Assembly (NCBI GenBank): GCA_007280315.1
Contig: QYQC01000001.1
Span: forward strand, 1-15,784
DNA length: 15,784 nt
Direction of reading: 5' to 3'
From: Betaproteobacteria bacterium
GTDB taxonomy: Bacteria; Pseudomonadota; Gammaproteobacteria; Burkholderiales; SG8-39
Shown: positions 1 through 8,338 of the stretch, piece after piece
How the letters are laid out: every line of letters starts with the position of its first letter
Numbering within the stretch: the stretch's first letter is position 1
Made by a program: the position numbers and the translations under genes
The notes under the pieces: generated by a model
Database searches by the model: none
Told to the model about the DNA's origin: nothing
The model's input: only the letters and a program-made list of their open reading frames with translations

Positions 1-19
1 AGATGTGTATAGAGGACAG
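1..19 (+). other. Residual Nextera/Tn5 mosaic-end adapter at contig edge
   Basis: Bases 1-19 match the 19-base Nextera mosaic end (AGATGTGTATAAGAGACAG) at 16 of 19 positions, with the first 11 exact and the mismatches clustered at 12-14. Homology of the first gene to its two downstream paralogs stops exactly here: the paralogs continue with codons for W-Y-F-Y-A-P-S-L after L-N, whereas this copy reads L-S-S-I-H-I. I infer sequencing-adapter carry-over, so genuine sequence starts near base 20. Confidence 0.8.
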
Positions 20-3000
20 GTTCAGCTGCGTCGCATCCCACGACCACAGCGTGGTGAGATTGACCGGCGTTACACCCGGCGAAGGCGGTGTAATGCTCAA
101 TGCGCTGTTGAACTGGCTGGGGGTCTTGCCGTCGCCGATGGCGATCAGGTTCCATCCCGAAGCCATCAGCTGGAACGAGGCGGAGGACACCGCCGCGCCT
201 GCCGGCAGTGGCGCAGTGAAGGCCGCGGCTGCGTTCACCCAGAAACCCTCGCCGCCGGAGATGGAAGTGAGGAAATCATAGCCCTTGCCGGCGGCGTAGG
301 CCGCGCCGCCGTCGGCGAGCGACGGCGCGTAGAACGCCCACTGGCTGGTGGAGGACACCCACTTCCATACCGTCGTGACTTTCGTCTTGTCGCCAAATAC
401 CGCCGCCACGTCGATCGCGCCGCTGGAACTGTTGCCCATGAGATTCCAACCCGATACGAAGCTCATCGACGCTGTCGTGCCGCCGGTGGTTCCACCGGTG
501 TTGCCGCCGGTGTTGCCGCCGCCTCCGGCGCACTGGAAGCAGAAGGTTTCCGCGCGGGTGGCACCATGACCGATCTGGTTCGTCTGATTGAAATCGAATG
601 CACCGACCCAGTATCTGTAAAGCGTACCCGGAATCAGCGACGGTCCGGCGTATCCCGCGGAACCGGTGTTCAGGTTGTTCAACGACCAGATGATGCCGCC
701 CGACGCCGCCGGAGCGACATTGATGCCATAGGTGAAATTGCCGGTCGGCGGCGTCCAGCTGAATACCGGGTTGGTGGTCACATTCTGGCCGCCCGCAGGC
801 TGCAGATTGGTCGGAAAGTCGGTGCTGAATTTGTCGATCTGGAAGGTCACGGTCGAAGCCGCGCCGTTCTTCGGTGTGAACGTCCCGGTGTAGACATTGG
901 CGAGACTGGGCTGCACCGTACCGAAATTCAAATCCGCGTGCCAGGAAAAGTCGGCCGGCCAGTAGGTGGCGTTGACCGACTTCCCTGCGCCAGATATCGA
1001 CACGGAGGCAAGCAACTGCTGCGCATCGTTAGCGCCGTAGCTGACGGCGTAATACGTCTGGCCACCGTCCTGTGTGACACCGGCGAATTTCCAGTCGCTG
1101 TATGTGCCGCTGCACTGCTGGTAGCAGAATGGAATCGCGACTTGCGCGGCGTGCATCACCCCACCTATAGTCTCGACAGCGCCCAGGTAGAACTTGTATT
1201 TCGTACCCGGAATCAGTGTCGGACCGTTATAGATGATGGGCGCACTCTGCAAGTTGTACACGCCGTTCCAGACCTGGGTCTGCTGTCCGTTCGCGCCCAC
1301 GCTCCACAGATTGCCCTGATAGACGATGCCGGTCCCGCTCGCATTGGTCCATGTGATATTCGGCAGTGTGCTGGTGGTGACTATGCTGTTAGGCGCCAAT
1401 GAAATATTGGTCGGAAACGCGTTCGACCATTTCTGCACGGTGTAGGAGTTGATCTGGGAACTACCGTCCGCGCGCGTGATGTTCGCCGAATACACGGCCG
1501 GCGTCGTGGGCGGGATATTGCCCAGATTGATATTGGCCTGGCACTGAGTAGTGTTGCAGCTGGCGACGACAGGTGTCGTCACACCCGGACCGCTCAACGT
1601 GAATCCGGTTACCTGAGACAGGCTACCTTGCCCGAGCGGGATCCATACAGTCACGTTGTACCAGTTCTGTCCGTTGTCCTGCGCAACGCCGGACCATACG
1701 CCCTCGCTGAGCGCGCCGGTGGTGCCGCTCTTGACGCCGTACACGCCGCCGCCAAAAGTCGCCACGCCTTCCAGCACGCCGTTGACGATGCCGAACGAAG
1801 AAATCAGATTGTTGGTCAGTCCACTGGTATTCTGCGTCCAAGTCGCAGCATCGTCGGTGCTCTGCCATGCGCCGCCGTTGGGGCTCGGTTCCCAGATACC
1901 GGCATAGAGTGTCATCGCCGATCCGTTTCGCGCCACCCGGATCTCGTGCACATTCCGCCCGGCAAGTGATTGGGTCCAGGTTGCGCCGCCGTCGGTGCTC
2001 TTCCACACACCGCTGCCGGGATAGCCAATACCCAGCGCGTTGGTCTGATACACCGCTGCGTAGATGGTCCCCGTGGTGCCGTCGATCGCGATGTGGTCCG
2101 CCGGCAACGCATACGGCGGTGTCGTCGTGCTCATCGGCGGGAACGCGAGTTTGCTCCAGTTCGCGCCGTTGTCTGTGCTCTTGAACAGGCCGGCATCGGT
2201 CGAAAGCAGGACCATGGACGGGGTCACTGCCATGTGACGAACGCCCATCGCGGCCCCGGTCAAAGTGCTGCCGTTCTTCGCCACCCAGCTGGCACCAGCG
2301 TCGGCGGAGTAATAGACGCCCCGGTCCTGCAAGCCCAGCCACAGGCCGTTTATGCTGTTGGGATCGCCGCGCAGCTGACCGCCCTGCCCAACCATGCTGG
2401 GCAGTCCGTTGTTCATCGCCACCCACACTTTGCTGGTTTCATTCAGCTTGAATACACCGAGGTGCGAGGTAGTGGCAAAAATACCCGCAGGGCTGACGCT
2501 TACATGTCCGCCAGAGCCCATATTGCCGAGGTTGGGACTACCGACTTTGACCCAGCTGCAATTGCCGTTATTCGTCGCGCTAAGTGCGCCGGCGCAGACA
2601 TACACGCCGTCAGCGCCCGCCGCGTACACGTCACCGCTGGTGTTCCTTTGATCCGCCTGAACATTGATGGAATAACCATCAGGCAGGCCGGCGCTCATCT
2701 TGCTCCAGGTGGCGCCGCTGTCATTGCTGCGATACATCCCAGCCAGCGTGTTGGCAATGAAGGACGGCGAATTCGTTACCGAATTGTTGCGCCCCATATT
2801 GCGTACCGCCGGCAGCGCCGCGTTGCTCACGAACTGCGTCCAGGTCACGCCGCGATCGCTGCTGCGCCACACCCCCTCGCCATCGATTCCAGCGTAAAAA
2901 TTCTTGTCGAAATCGGTGCTTACTCCCGCGATCGGAGGTTTTGCCAGCACACTTGTCCAGTTCGCGCCCTGGTCGGTTGACCGGAACAGGCCCCCGCCCT

Positions 3001-3802
3001 CGACCGATACGACCAAAGTCACGCCGTTGGTCCCATCGTAAGTAGATGCCACGTTGTAGGCATTCGGACCGTTCGGACCGGAAATCACGTTGCTGCCGGT
3101 ACCGTTGGAAAGCGTCCAGGTCACACCAAGGTCGGTCGACTTGTATACGCCGTCACTGGTAGCGGCAAAGCGCAGATTGATGGCCGTGTTGGTGCTCGGT
3201 GCAACGGTACTGATGCTGTTCACAGTAACGTCCGGTGAGACGATACCGCTGGTTGCACTCCAACTCGCGCCGCCGTCAGCAGAACGGTAGATGCCGCTAT
3301 TCGCGCGACAGCCGGTCCCGGCGAGCACTATGTCGGTCGCACTGGAACTGCCGGTTACAAGGTTAAGCGCACGAACGTAGGTACAACCGAGGCCGGTGTT
3401 CACCTGCCCCCAGTTGGCGCCCGCATCCTCGGTCTTGTACACGCCACCCGCCAGAGTGCCAACATAGCTGCGGTAGGGCGTGACCACGTTATTGCCGACG
3501 CTGGCTACGACCATCGTGTACACGCGCCGATGGTTTAGTTGGTTTGGCGCCGTGCCGTTATTCGGCACCCAGGTATTGCCACCGTCGGAAGACTTGAATA
3601 CTCCGGCGCCGTAGATCGCCGCCCAGTAATCTCCGCTGCCGCTGCTGGGCACGACGGAACTGCGCACGATGCCGCCCTGCGCGGGGCCTCCGGTCGGTTC
3701 CCACATCTGCGCCTGCACCAATGGCGCCGCGGTAAGTGCGGCGCAGACAAGCGAAGAACTCAGAAAGCTTAAGCGTGTGCGATTGAATATTAGACACATC
3801 AT
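1..3802 (-). CDS. Secreted Asp-box beta-propeller protein, two sandwich modules, 3' end cut by contig edge
   Basis: About 1,260 genuine residues are readable and no stop is reached. The start is the first of two adjacent ATGs, 7 bases after AGGAG (3810-3814). Residues 1-31 form a Sec signal peptide ending V-Q-A before Q-M-W. Residues 32 to about 685 hold about 11 clear Asp-boxes (K-S-S-D-G-G-N-T-W, R-S-T-D-Q-G-A-N-W and others) plus two degenerate ones, as in Ycf48-, sortilin- and GH74-type propellers. Two beta-sandwich-like modules follow (about 690-893 and 900-1085), ending FCYQQC and FCFQC, then a Gly/Thr linker of G-G-N-T repeats (about 1089-1108). The C-terminal GWNL...FWVN double repeat is cut in its second half. 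The last six codons come from adapter. A second cysteine pair in the propeller (V-C-A-G, N-C-S-W) is absent from the paralogs. Catalytic function is unknown; I see no basis for calling it a glycosidase. It has its own promoter candidate. Confidence 0.9.
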   Translation of the reverse strand, partial: MMCLIFNRTRLSFLSSSLVCAALTAAPLVQAQMWEPTGGPAQGGIVRSSVVPSSGSGDYWAAIYGAGVFKSSDGGNTWVPNNGTAPNQLNHRRVYTMVVASVGNNVVTPYRSYVGTLAGGVYKTEDAGANWGQVNTGLGCTYVRALNLVTGSSSATDIVLAGTGCRANSGIYRSADGGASWSATSGIVSPDVTVNSISTVAPSTNTAINLRFAATSDGVYKSTDLGVTWTLSNGTGSNVISGPNGPNAYNVASTYDGTNGVTLVVSVEGGGLFRSTDQGANWTSVLAKPPIAGVSTDFDKNFYAGIDGEGVWRSSDRGVTWTQFVSNAALPAVRNMGRNNSVTNSPSFIANTLAGMYRSNDSGATWSKMSAGLPDGYSINVQADQRNTSGDVYAAGADGVYVCAGALSATNNGNCSWVKVGSPNLGNMGSGGHVSVSPAGIFATTSHLGVFKLNETSKVWVAMNNGLPSMVGQGGQLRGDPNSINGLWLGLQDRGVYYSADAGASWVAKNGSTLTGAAMGVRHMAVTPSMVLLSTDAGLFKSTDNGANWSKLAFPPMSTTTPPYALPADHIAIDGTTGTIYAAVYQTNALGIGYPGSGVWKSTDGGATWTQSLAGRNVHEIRVARNGSAMTLYAGIWEPSPNGGAWQSTDDAATWTQNTSGLTNNLISSFGIVNGVLEGVATFGGGVYGVKSGTTGALSEGVWSGVAQDNGQNWYNVTVWIPLGQGSLSQVTGFTLSGPGVTTPVVASCNTTQCQANINLGNIPPTTPAVYSANITRADGSSQINSYTVQKWSNAFPTNISLAPNSIVTTSTLPNITWTNASGTGIVYQGNLWSVGANGQQTQVWNGVYNLQSAPIIYNGPTLIPGTKYKFYLGAVETIGGVMHAAQVAIPFCYQQCSGTYSDWKFAGVTQDGGQTYYAVSYGANDAQQLLASVSISGAGKSVNATYWPADFSWHADLNFGTVQPSLANVYTGTFTPKNGAASTVTFQIDKFSTDFPTNLQPAGGQNVTTNPVFSWTPPTGNFTYGINVAPAASGGIIWSLNNLNTGSAGYAGPSLIPGTLYRYWVGAFDFNQTNQIGHGATRAETFCFQCAGGGGNTGGNTGGTTGGTTASMSFVSGWNLMGNSSSGAIDVAAVFGDKTKVTTVWKWVSSTSQWAFYAPSLADGGAAYAAGKGYDFLTSISGGEGFWVNAAAAFTAPLPAGAAVSSASFQLMASGWNLIAIGDGKTPSQFNSALSITPPSPGVTPVNLTTLWSWDATQLNLSSIHI
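20..470 (-). repeat. C-terminal GWNL/FWVN double module, copy 1 (truncated)
   Basis: This is the segment shared with 4115-4696 and 7762-8338. Nucleotide similarity to copy 2 is high, roughly four bases in five by eye. Each half starts with GWNL, has an aromatic core (WKW...WAFYAPSL), a GGAAYA stretch and ends FWVN. This copy loses the end of its second half to the adapter. Confidence 0.8.
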
Positions 3803-3887
3803 GACGTTTCTCCTTATCTTTGCCTGCTAAAAGAATGCAAATATCGACGTGGATGCAGCCAACGTCTTTGCACCTCAGGATCGTTAA

Positions 3888-3915
3888 ATTATAGCAAAAT
3901 ATGTCCGATTTGCAA
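3888..3915 (-). promoter_or_regulatory. Sigma-70 promoter of the first propeller gene
   Basis: On the minus strand, TTGCAA (3910-3915), a 16-base spacer and a perfect TATAAT (3888-3893) lie about 85 bases before the start codon. The element sits in the AT-rich part of the 312-bp gap 3803-4114. Besides this promoter, that gap holds the terminator of the next gene and a weak 8-bp inverted repeat (3994-4001 / 4043-4050). Confidence 0.75.
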
Positions 3916-4063
3916 CGTGAAATACTACCGATTTGGATGATATTTCCTGTTCCGGCGTCGCACCCGCCCGGGGCGCGGTATGCGTCGAAGCGATGAAACG
4001 TGACATCGCCGAACCCATGTGATGCCGTATTTAGGGGACGGTACGTTTCAGCATGCAACAATG

Positions 4064-4090
4064 CAATCGGGCCAAAAACGGGCCCGATTG
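4064..4090 (-). terminator. Stem-loop terminator after the second propeller gene
   Basis: A perfect 10-bp stem (CAATCGGGCC, 4064-4073, pairing with 4081-4090) closes a 7-base loop, 24 bases after the stop codon. No clear U-tract follows on the minus strand, so it may be a weak terminator or a 3'-end stabiliser. The stem is the same sequence as the core of the hairpin behind the third paralog. Confidence 0.6.
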
Positions 4091-4114
4091 GTCGATACCT
4101 ATGCAGCTACGCGA

Positions 4115-4696
4115 CTAGGGCTTGTTGACCCAGAATCCGGTGGATGCGCCCAGCGAATTGGTGCCGAAGTTCAGATACGACTTCGACGTGATGTAGGCGG
4201 CCAAACCACCGTTCGCTTCCAGGCTCGGCGCATAGAAATACCAGTTCAGCTGCGTCGCATCCCACGCCCACAGCGTGGTCAGGTTCGTGGGCGTCACTCC
4301 GGGCGAAGGCGGTGTACTGCTCAACGCGCTGTTGAACTGGCTGGGCGTCTTGCCGTCGCCGATCGAAATCAGGTTCCAGCCCGACGCCATCAGCTGGAAC
4401 GAGGCCGAAGTAACCGCCGTCCCCGCGGGCAGCGGCGCCGTAAACACGGCACCTGCGTTCACCCAGAATCCCTCGCCACCCGAGATTGAAGTGAGGAAAT
4501 CGTAACCTTTGCTGGCCGCATAGGCGGCACCGCCATCGCTGAGCGAAGGCGCGTAGAACGCCCACTTGGCAGTCGCGGCCACCCACTTCCACACCGTGGT
4601 GACTTTGGTCCTGTCGCCGAATACCGTCGCCACGTCGATCGCGCCGCTGGAGCTGTTGCCCATCAGATTCCAGCCCGAAACCAGATTCAACGCGAC
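4115..4696 (-). repeat. C-terminal GWNL/FWVN double module, copy 2 (complete)
   Basis: This 193-residue segment has two halves. Half 1 runs from L-V-S-G-W-N-L to G-E-G-F-W-V-N (about 77 residues); half 2 runs from M-A-S-G-W-N-L to T-G-F-W-V-N-K-P (about 90). Shared aromatic and glycine positions show an internal duplication. The halves have diverged far more from each other than the whole module has between paralogs. Confidence 0.85.
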
Positions 4697-7432
4697 AGTA
4701 GTCGTGGTGGTCGTGCCAGTCGTGGTGGTAGTCGTACCCGTAGTCGTATTGGTTGTGCCCGATCCACACTGGTAGCAGAAGGGTATCCAGGTTTGCGCCG
4801 CATGCATGACGTTGGTTCCTGTGCCCTCGATCGTGGTGATTCCCATCTGGTAGCCGACATTCGGCATCAGCGGGGGACCGGAATAGCTTGCCTGCGGCGT
4901 CTGCGTGTAGTTGAAGAACCACAACTGCGAACTGAAATCGGCGGAAAAGACATTGCCCTGATAGGTGAATCCCGACGACGGCGGCGTTCCCGTGGGCGCC
5001 GACCAGGTGACCACCGGCGCGGAAGTGACGTTCTGGTTCGGTTGCAGGGAGACATTGGTCACGTAATAGTCCGCCGGACTGAAACGGTCGATGGTAACGG
5101 TCTTGCTGTTGACGCTGTTGTCATTGAAAGTAACCGTCGACGTGCAGTTGAAAGGGGTCGCCGGAGGCGTGCTGCCAAAGCTGGCCCCTGAGCCCCACTC
5201 GTTGCCCGCGCTGGAACTGCTGTTGAACGTGTACGGGTTGCTGGACAGCGCACCGGGGCACGTAAGTACGGCCGACTTCAACTGGTCGTTGGGTTGGCGC
5301 GGAAAGCGCACGCCGACACTGAAGTTCTCGCCGCCGCCGGGAAGGTTCTTGTTGCGGCTGATGAACACCTGGTCGTAGTTCACACCAACCGCGGTAGTCG
5401 GCGGATTGAAGGAAAACACTCCCTCGCCGCGCGTGAGCACGCCTTTCATCACGCCGCCGATTATGCCGAAGTTGGAAATGTAATTGTCGGTCAGTCCGGC
5501 GTTTATCGGCGCCCAGGTCGCCGCGTCGTCCGTGCTCTGCATGACGCCCCCACCCACCGCGTCCCACACGCCTGCATAAAGGGTTGCGCCGGACGAAGTG
5601 CGGGCCACGCTGACCTCGTGCGCCTGCTTTCCAGCCAGCGACTGCGTCCAGGTGTTTCCGAGATCGGTGCTCTTCCAAACTCCACTACCTGGATAGGTTA
5701 CGCCAGCGGAACTGGTCTGAAACACCGTCGCATAGATGTTGGCATTGCCACTGTCGACTCGCACATGATTGATTGGCAATTCGACGTTGGCCGGGCTTTT
5801 TGCCGCAAACGCGAGCCGGGTCCAATTCGTCCCGCCGTTGGTGCTCTTGTACAGACCGTCATTGGTGGCGATGAGCGCGTACGCCGGCGTCACGGCCATA
5901 TGCCGAATCTGCAAGGCCTTGCCGCTGAGGCCGGTGTTTCTTGCCGACCAGGTCTCGCCGCCGTCGGCCGAATAATATATTCCGCCTAAGTTCAGTCCGA
6001 GGTACAAGCCATTCGCGTTGTTCGGATCGCTGCGCAGCTGGCTTCCCTGCCGAATCATGTTCGGCAGACCCGCGTTCTTCGCTACCCAGTTGGTGCCGTC
6101 ATACTTGAATACGCCCAGATGGGAGGTGATAGCGTAAGGCACGTTTGCGGGCGTGACCAGGACATGCCCGCCACCAAAAAAAATGCCTAGGTTGTAGCCG
6201 CCGAGGCGCTGCATCGGGCCTGTGTTCGGCGGGTCCTTGAACACGCCTTCGGCAGCGGCGAGATAGAACTGGTTGCTGCTGTCGGATGCCGCGTTGATGG
6301 TGTAGCCGCCGGGCAGTCCCGAACTCGTCTTGGTCCAGGTCGCGCCGCCATTGGTGCTTTGATAGATGCCGGCAAAGGTTTGCGCATAGAAGATCGGCGA
6401 ACCTGTGACCGTCGTATTGCGGCTGATGGCGCGCCCGCCGGGAAGCGCCGCGCCGGTGGCGAACATCGTCCAGCTTGTTCCGCGGTCTGCGCTGATGAAG
6501 ACGCCCTTGCCGTCGACGGGATAGTACAAATTGCCGTTCGCATTTCCGTCGGTACCGACACCTGCAGTCGGAATCTCGCTGAACACCGGCGCGGTTCCCC
6601 AGCTGGCACCGTTGTCGGTCGATTTCCACACACCGGTGTTCGCCTCGGCTGCGAATATCGCCAAGCCACCGGTGGAACTGTAAAGCGAGGTTACGTTGTT
6701 GATATTCGCTCCGTTCGGGCTGGTGATGGCGCCGTTCGAAAGCGTCCAGGTAAGGCCGTTGTCGGTGGATTTATAGACACCGTCGTAGGTCGCGGCGAGC
6801 AGAAAGTCGACCCCGCTGGTCGGATTGATACGGCTAACGCTCTGCACCAGCACATCGGGCGCCATGCCCGTCGTCGCAGTCCAGTTCGCACCGCCGTCGG
6901 TGGAAAGATAGACACCGCTATTGGCGCCGCATTCAGTGCTCGCCAAGAGCCGGTCAGTGCTCGCCGACGAGCCTATGCCGTTGCTAGTACCGACGCCGAC
7001 AAACTGAACGCTGCGCACGTAGACGCAGCCCAGCCCGTTATTGACTGCAGTCCAGTTCGTGCCACCGTCAATCGTCTTGAACACGCCGCCGCCACGCGTG
7101 GCCGCATAACCACGATACGGACTGACGCCCGAATTGAGCGCAAAGCCATACACTCGCTTGTCGGTCAGACCATTGTTCATGGGCACCCAGGTGCTGCTGC
7201 CGGACGCCTGCTTGAACATGCCGCCGAAATAGACAGCCGCCCAGGAATCACCGGTGGCAGTCGTACTGCCGAGCAAAGGGATAAATATCTGGCGCATCGC
7301 GCCTCCCTGAAACTCTCCTGCTTCCTTGGTCCAGCTCTGCGCCTGCGCAAGTGGCGCGGCGAGTAGCGCCGCACATACCAGGAGAAAACGCTTCAGCCCA
7401 GATCGGGCGCTGCAATGCGTGAAAGAATTCAT
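4115..7432 (-). CDS. Secreted Asp-box beta-propeller protein with one sandwich module
   Basis: 1,105 residues. I start at the ATG at 7432, with GAGG six bases upstream, rather than two in-frame ATGs up to 15 bases earlier. Residues 1-31 are a Sec signal peptide (positive SARSGLKR, then a Leu/Ala core, A-Q-A cleavage). Residues 32 to about 675 form the propeller, with 10 canonical Asp-boxes (K-S-T-D-N-G-L-T-W, S-A-D-G-G-E-T-W and others) and two degenerate ones. A conserved cysteine pair (L-G-C-V-Y and T-E-C-G) probably forms a disulfide. Residues about 677-887 are one beta-sandwich-like module ending FCYQC. A Thr/Gly linker follows (about 888-912), then the C-terminal GWNL/FWVN double repeat (913-1105), ending FWVNKP at the stop. 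Neighbours are paralogs on both sides. Role unknown; probably extracellular or cell-surface binding or scaffolding. Confidence 0.92.
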   Translation of the reverse strand: MNSFTHCSARSGLKRFLLVCAALLAAPLAQAQSWTKEAGEFQGGAMRQIFIPLLGSTTATGDSWAAVYFGGMFKQASGSSTWVPMNNGLTDKRVYGFALNSGVSPYRGYAATRGGGVFKTIDGGTNWTAVNNGLGCVYVRSVQFVGVGTSNGIGSSASTDRLLASTECGANSGVYLSTDGGANWTATTGMAPDVLVQSVSRINPTSGVDFLLAATYDGVYKSTDNGLTWTLSNGAITSPNGANINNVTSLYSSTGGLAIFAAEANTGVWKSTDNGASWGTAPVFSEIPTAGVGTDGNANGNLYYPVDGKGVFISADRGTSWTMFATGAALPGGRAISRNTTVTGSPIFYAQTFAGIYQSTNGGATWTKTSSGLPGGYTINAASDSSNQFYLAAAEGVFKDPPNTGPMQRLGGYNLGIFFGGGHVLVTPANVPYAITSHLGVFKYDGTNWVAKNAGLPNMIRQGSQLRSDPNNANGLYLGLNLGGIYYSADGGETWSARNTGLSGKALQIRHMAVTPAYALIATNDGLYKSTNGGTNWTRLAFAAKSPANVELPINHVRVDSGNANIYATVFQTSSAGVTYPGSGVWKSTDLGNTWTQSLAGKQAHEVSVARTSSGATLYAGVWDAVGGGVMQSTDDAATWAPINAGLTDNYISNFGIIGGVMKGVLTRGEGVFSFNPPTTAVGVNYDQVFISRNKNLPGGGENFSVGVRFPRQPNDQLKSAVLTCPGALSSNPYTFNSSSSAGNEWGSGASFGSTPPATPFNCTSTVTFNDNSVNSKTVTIDRFSPADYYVTNVSLQPNQNVTSAPVVTWSAPTGTPPSSGFTYQGNVFSADFSSQLWFFNYTQTPQASYSGPPLMPNVGYQMGITTIEGTGTNVMHAAQTWIPFCYQCGSGTTNTTTGTTTTTTGTTTTTTVALNLVSGWNLMGNSSSGAIDVATVFGDRTKVTTVWKWVAATAKWAFYAPSLSDGGAAYAASKGYDFLTSISGGEGFWVNAGAVFTAPLPAGTAVTSASFQLMASGWNLISIGDGKTPSQFNSALSSTPPSPGVTPTNLTTLWAWDATQLNWYFYAPSLEANGGLAAYITSKSYLNFGTNSLGASTGFWVNKP

Positions 7433-7510
7433 GGTATCCCTCATCAATTGTTCTGATTGTGCCAGCGAGCACCTCTGATACCGGCCGAGTTGGATTTCGG
7501 CAGGTGCGCG

Positions 7511-7538
7511 ATTATACGAGAAAGTAAATGATTTTCAA
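7511..7538 (-). promoter_or_regulatory. Sigma-70 promoter of the second propeller gene
   Basis: On the minus strand, TTGAAA (7533-7538), a 16-base spacer and a perfect TATAAT (7511-7516) lie about 80 bases before the ATG. Upstream bases (GTATTT, TCAC before the -35, AAATC after TTG) resemble those at the first paralog's promoter. The rest of the 329-bp gap 7433-7761 holds the next gene's terminator; in about 7560-7700 I see nothing. Confidence 0.8.
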
Positions 7539-7702
7539 TGTGAATAAATACCACTTTCGGCGATATGTTCGGCGCTGCCGGAACGCGGTTTTCTTCACTT
7601 AAATCGGGCGTTGGCCTGAGGCGCCAAAGCGGCTATCGAGCGCCAATCGCAAAGCGCCGGTCGGTCTGATTACGCCAACAGCAACAACGCGTCCGGCGCG
7701 CC

Positions 7703-7735
7703 AAAAAAGCAATCGGGCCCAGTGGGCCCGATTGC
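7703..7735 (-). terminator. Rho-independent terminator of the third propeller gene
   Basis: On the minus strand a perfect 12-bp GC-rich stem (7724-7735 with 7709-7720) closes a 3-base loop and is followed at once by six T (7703-7708). It lies 26 bases past the stop codon. Canonical intrinsic terminator. Confidence 0.92.
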
Positions 7736-7737
7736 GC

Positions 7738-7751
7738 TTCCGCTAGCGCGG
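7738..7751 (+). repeat. 14-bp inverted repeat, left copy
   Basis: TTCCGCTAGCGCGG here recurs exactly, in opposite orientation, at 10418-10431. The two copies flank the third propeller gene, one between stop codon and terminator and the other just downstream of the promoter -10. The core CGCTAGCG is itself a palindrome. It may be a protein site or chance. Confidence 0.4.
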
Positions 7752-7761
7752 ATTCTGACGA

Positions 7762-8338
7762 CTAAGGTCTGTTCACCCAGAAACCAGTGGTTGGGCCCAA
7801 TGTATTGGTGCCGAAGTTCAAATACGACTTCGAGGTGATATAGGCGGCAAGGCCGTTGTTAGCTTCCAGACTCGGCGCGTAGAAATACCAGTTCAGCAGC
7901 GTCGCATCCCATGCCCACAACGTAGTCAGATTGATCGGTATCACGCCGGGCGACGGCGGCGTGATGCTCAATGCCGTATTGAACTGGCTGGGCGTCTTGC
8001 TGTCGCCGATCGCAATCAGGCTCCATCCAGACGGCATCAAACCGAACGAGCCCGAAACGGTAGCCGCGCCCGTCAAGGGCACCGAGATCGCTGCCTTGCC
8101 GTTCACCCAGAAGCCCTCGCCGGGCGCAATCGTGGTGAGGAAATCGTAACCCTTTCCCGCCGCATAAGCCGCGCCGCCGTCGGTGAGCGAAGGCGTGTAG
8201 AACGCCCATTTACTGGTTGAGGGTACCCACTTCCATACGGTATTAACCTTGCTCGTATCGCCAAACGCCGAGGCCACGGTCAGCGGCGTACCCATGCCAT
8301 TTCCGACCAGATTCCATCCGGCGACTATACCCACCGTC
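7762..8338 (-). repeat. C-terminal GWNL/FWVN double module, copy 3 (complete)
   Basis: Same double module as 4115-4696, ending FWVNRP at the stop codon. Its first half is more diverged (V-A-G-W-N-L-V-G-N-G), while the second half is nearly identical in protein to the others. Here it joins the propeller almost directly, through a short Pro/Ser linker. Confidence 0.85.

Noticed and set aside
5..1402. Long plus-strand open frame opposite the first propeller gene
   Set aside because: Arg/Gly/Ala-rich antisense shadow of a GC-rich gene; the minus frame shows a signal peptide, Asp-boxes and paralog homology, and this frame shows no domain.
3994..4050. 8-bp inverted repeat TGAAACGT/ACGTTTCA with a 41-base gap
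   Set aside because: Short arms and a wide gap; expected by chance and not placed at a promoter core.
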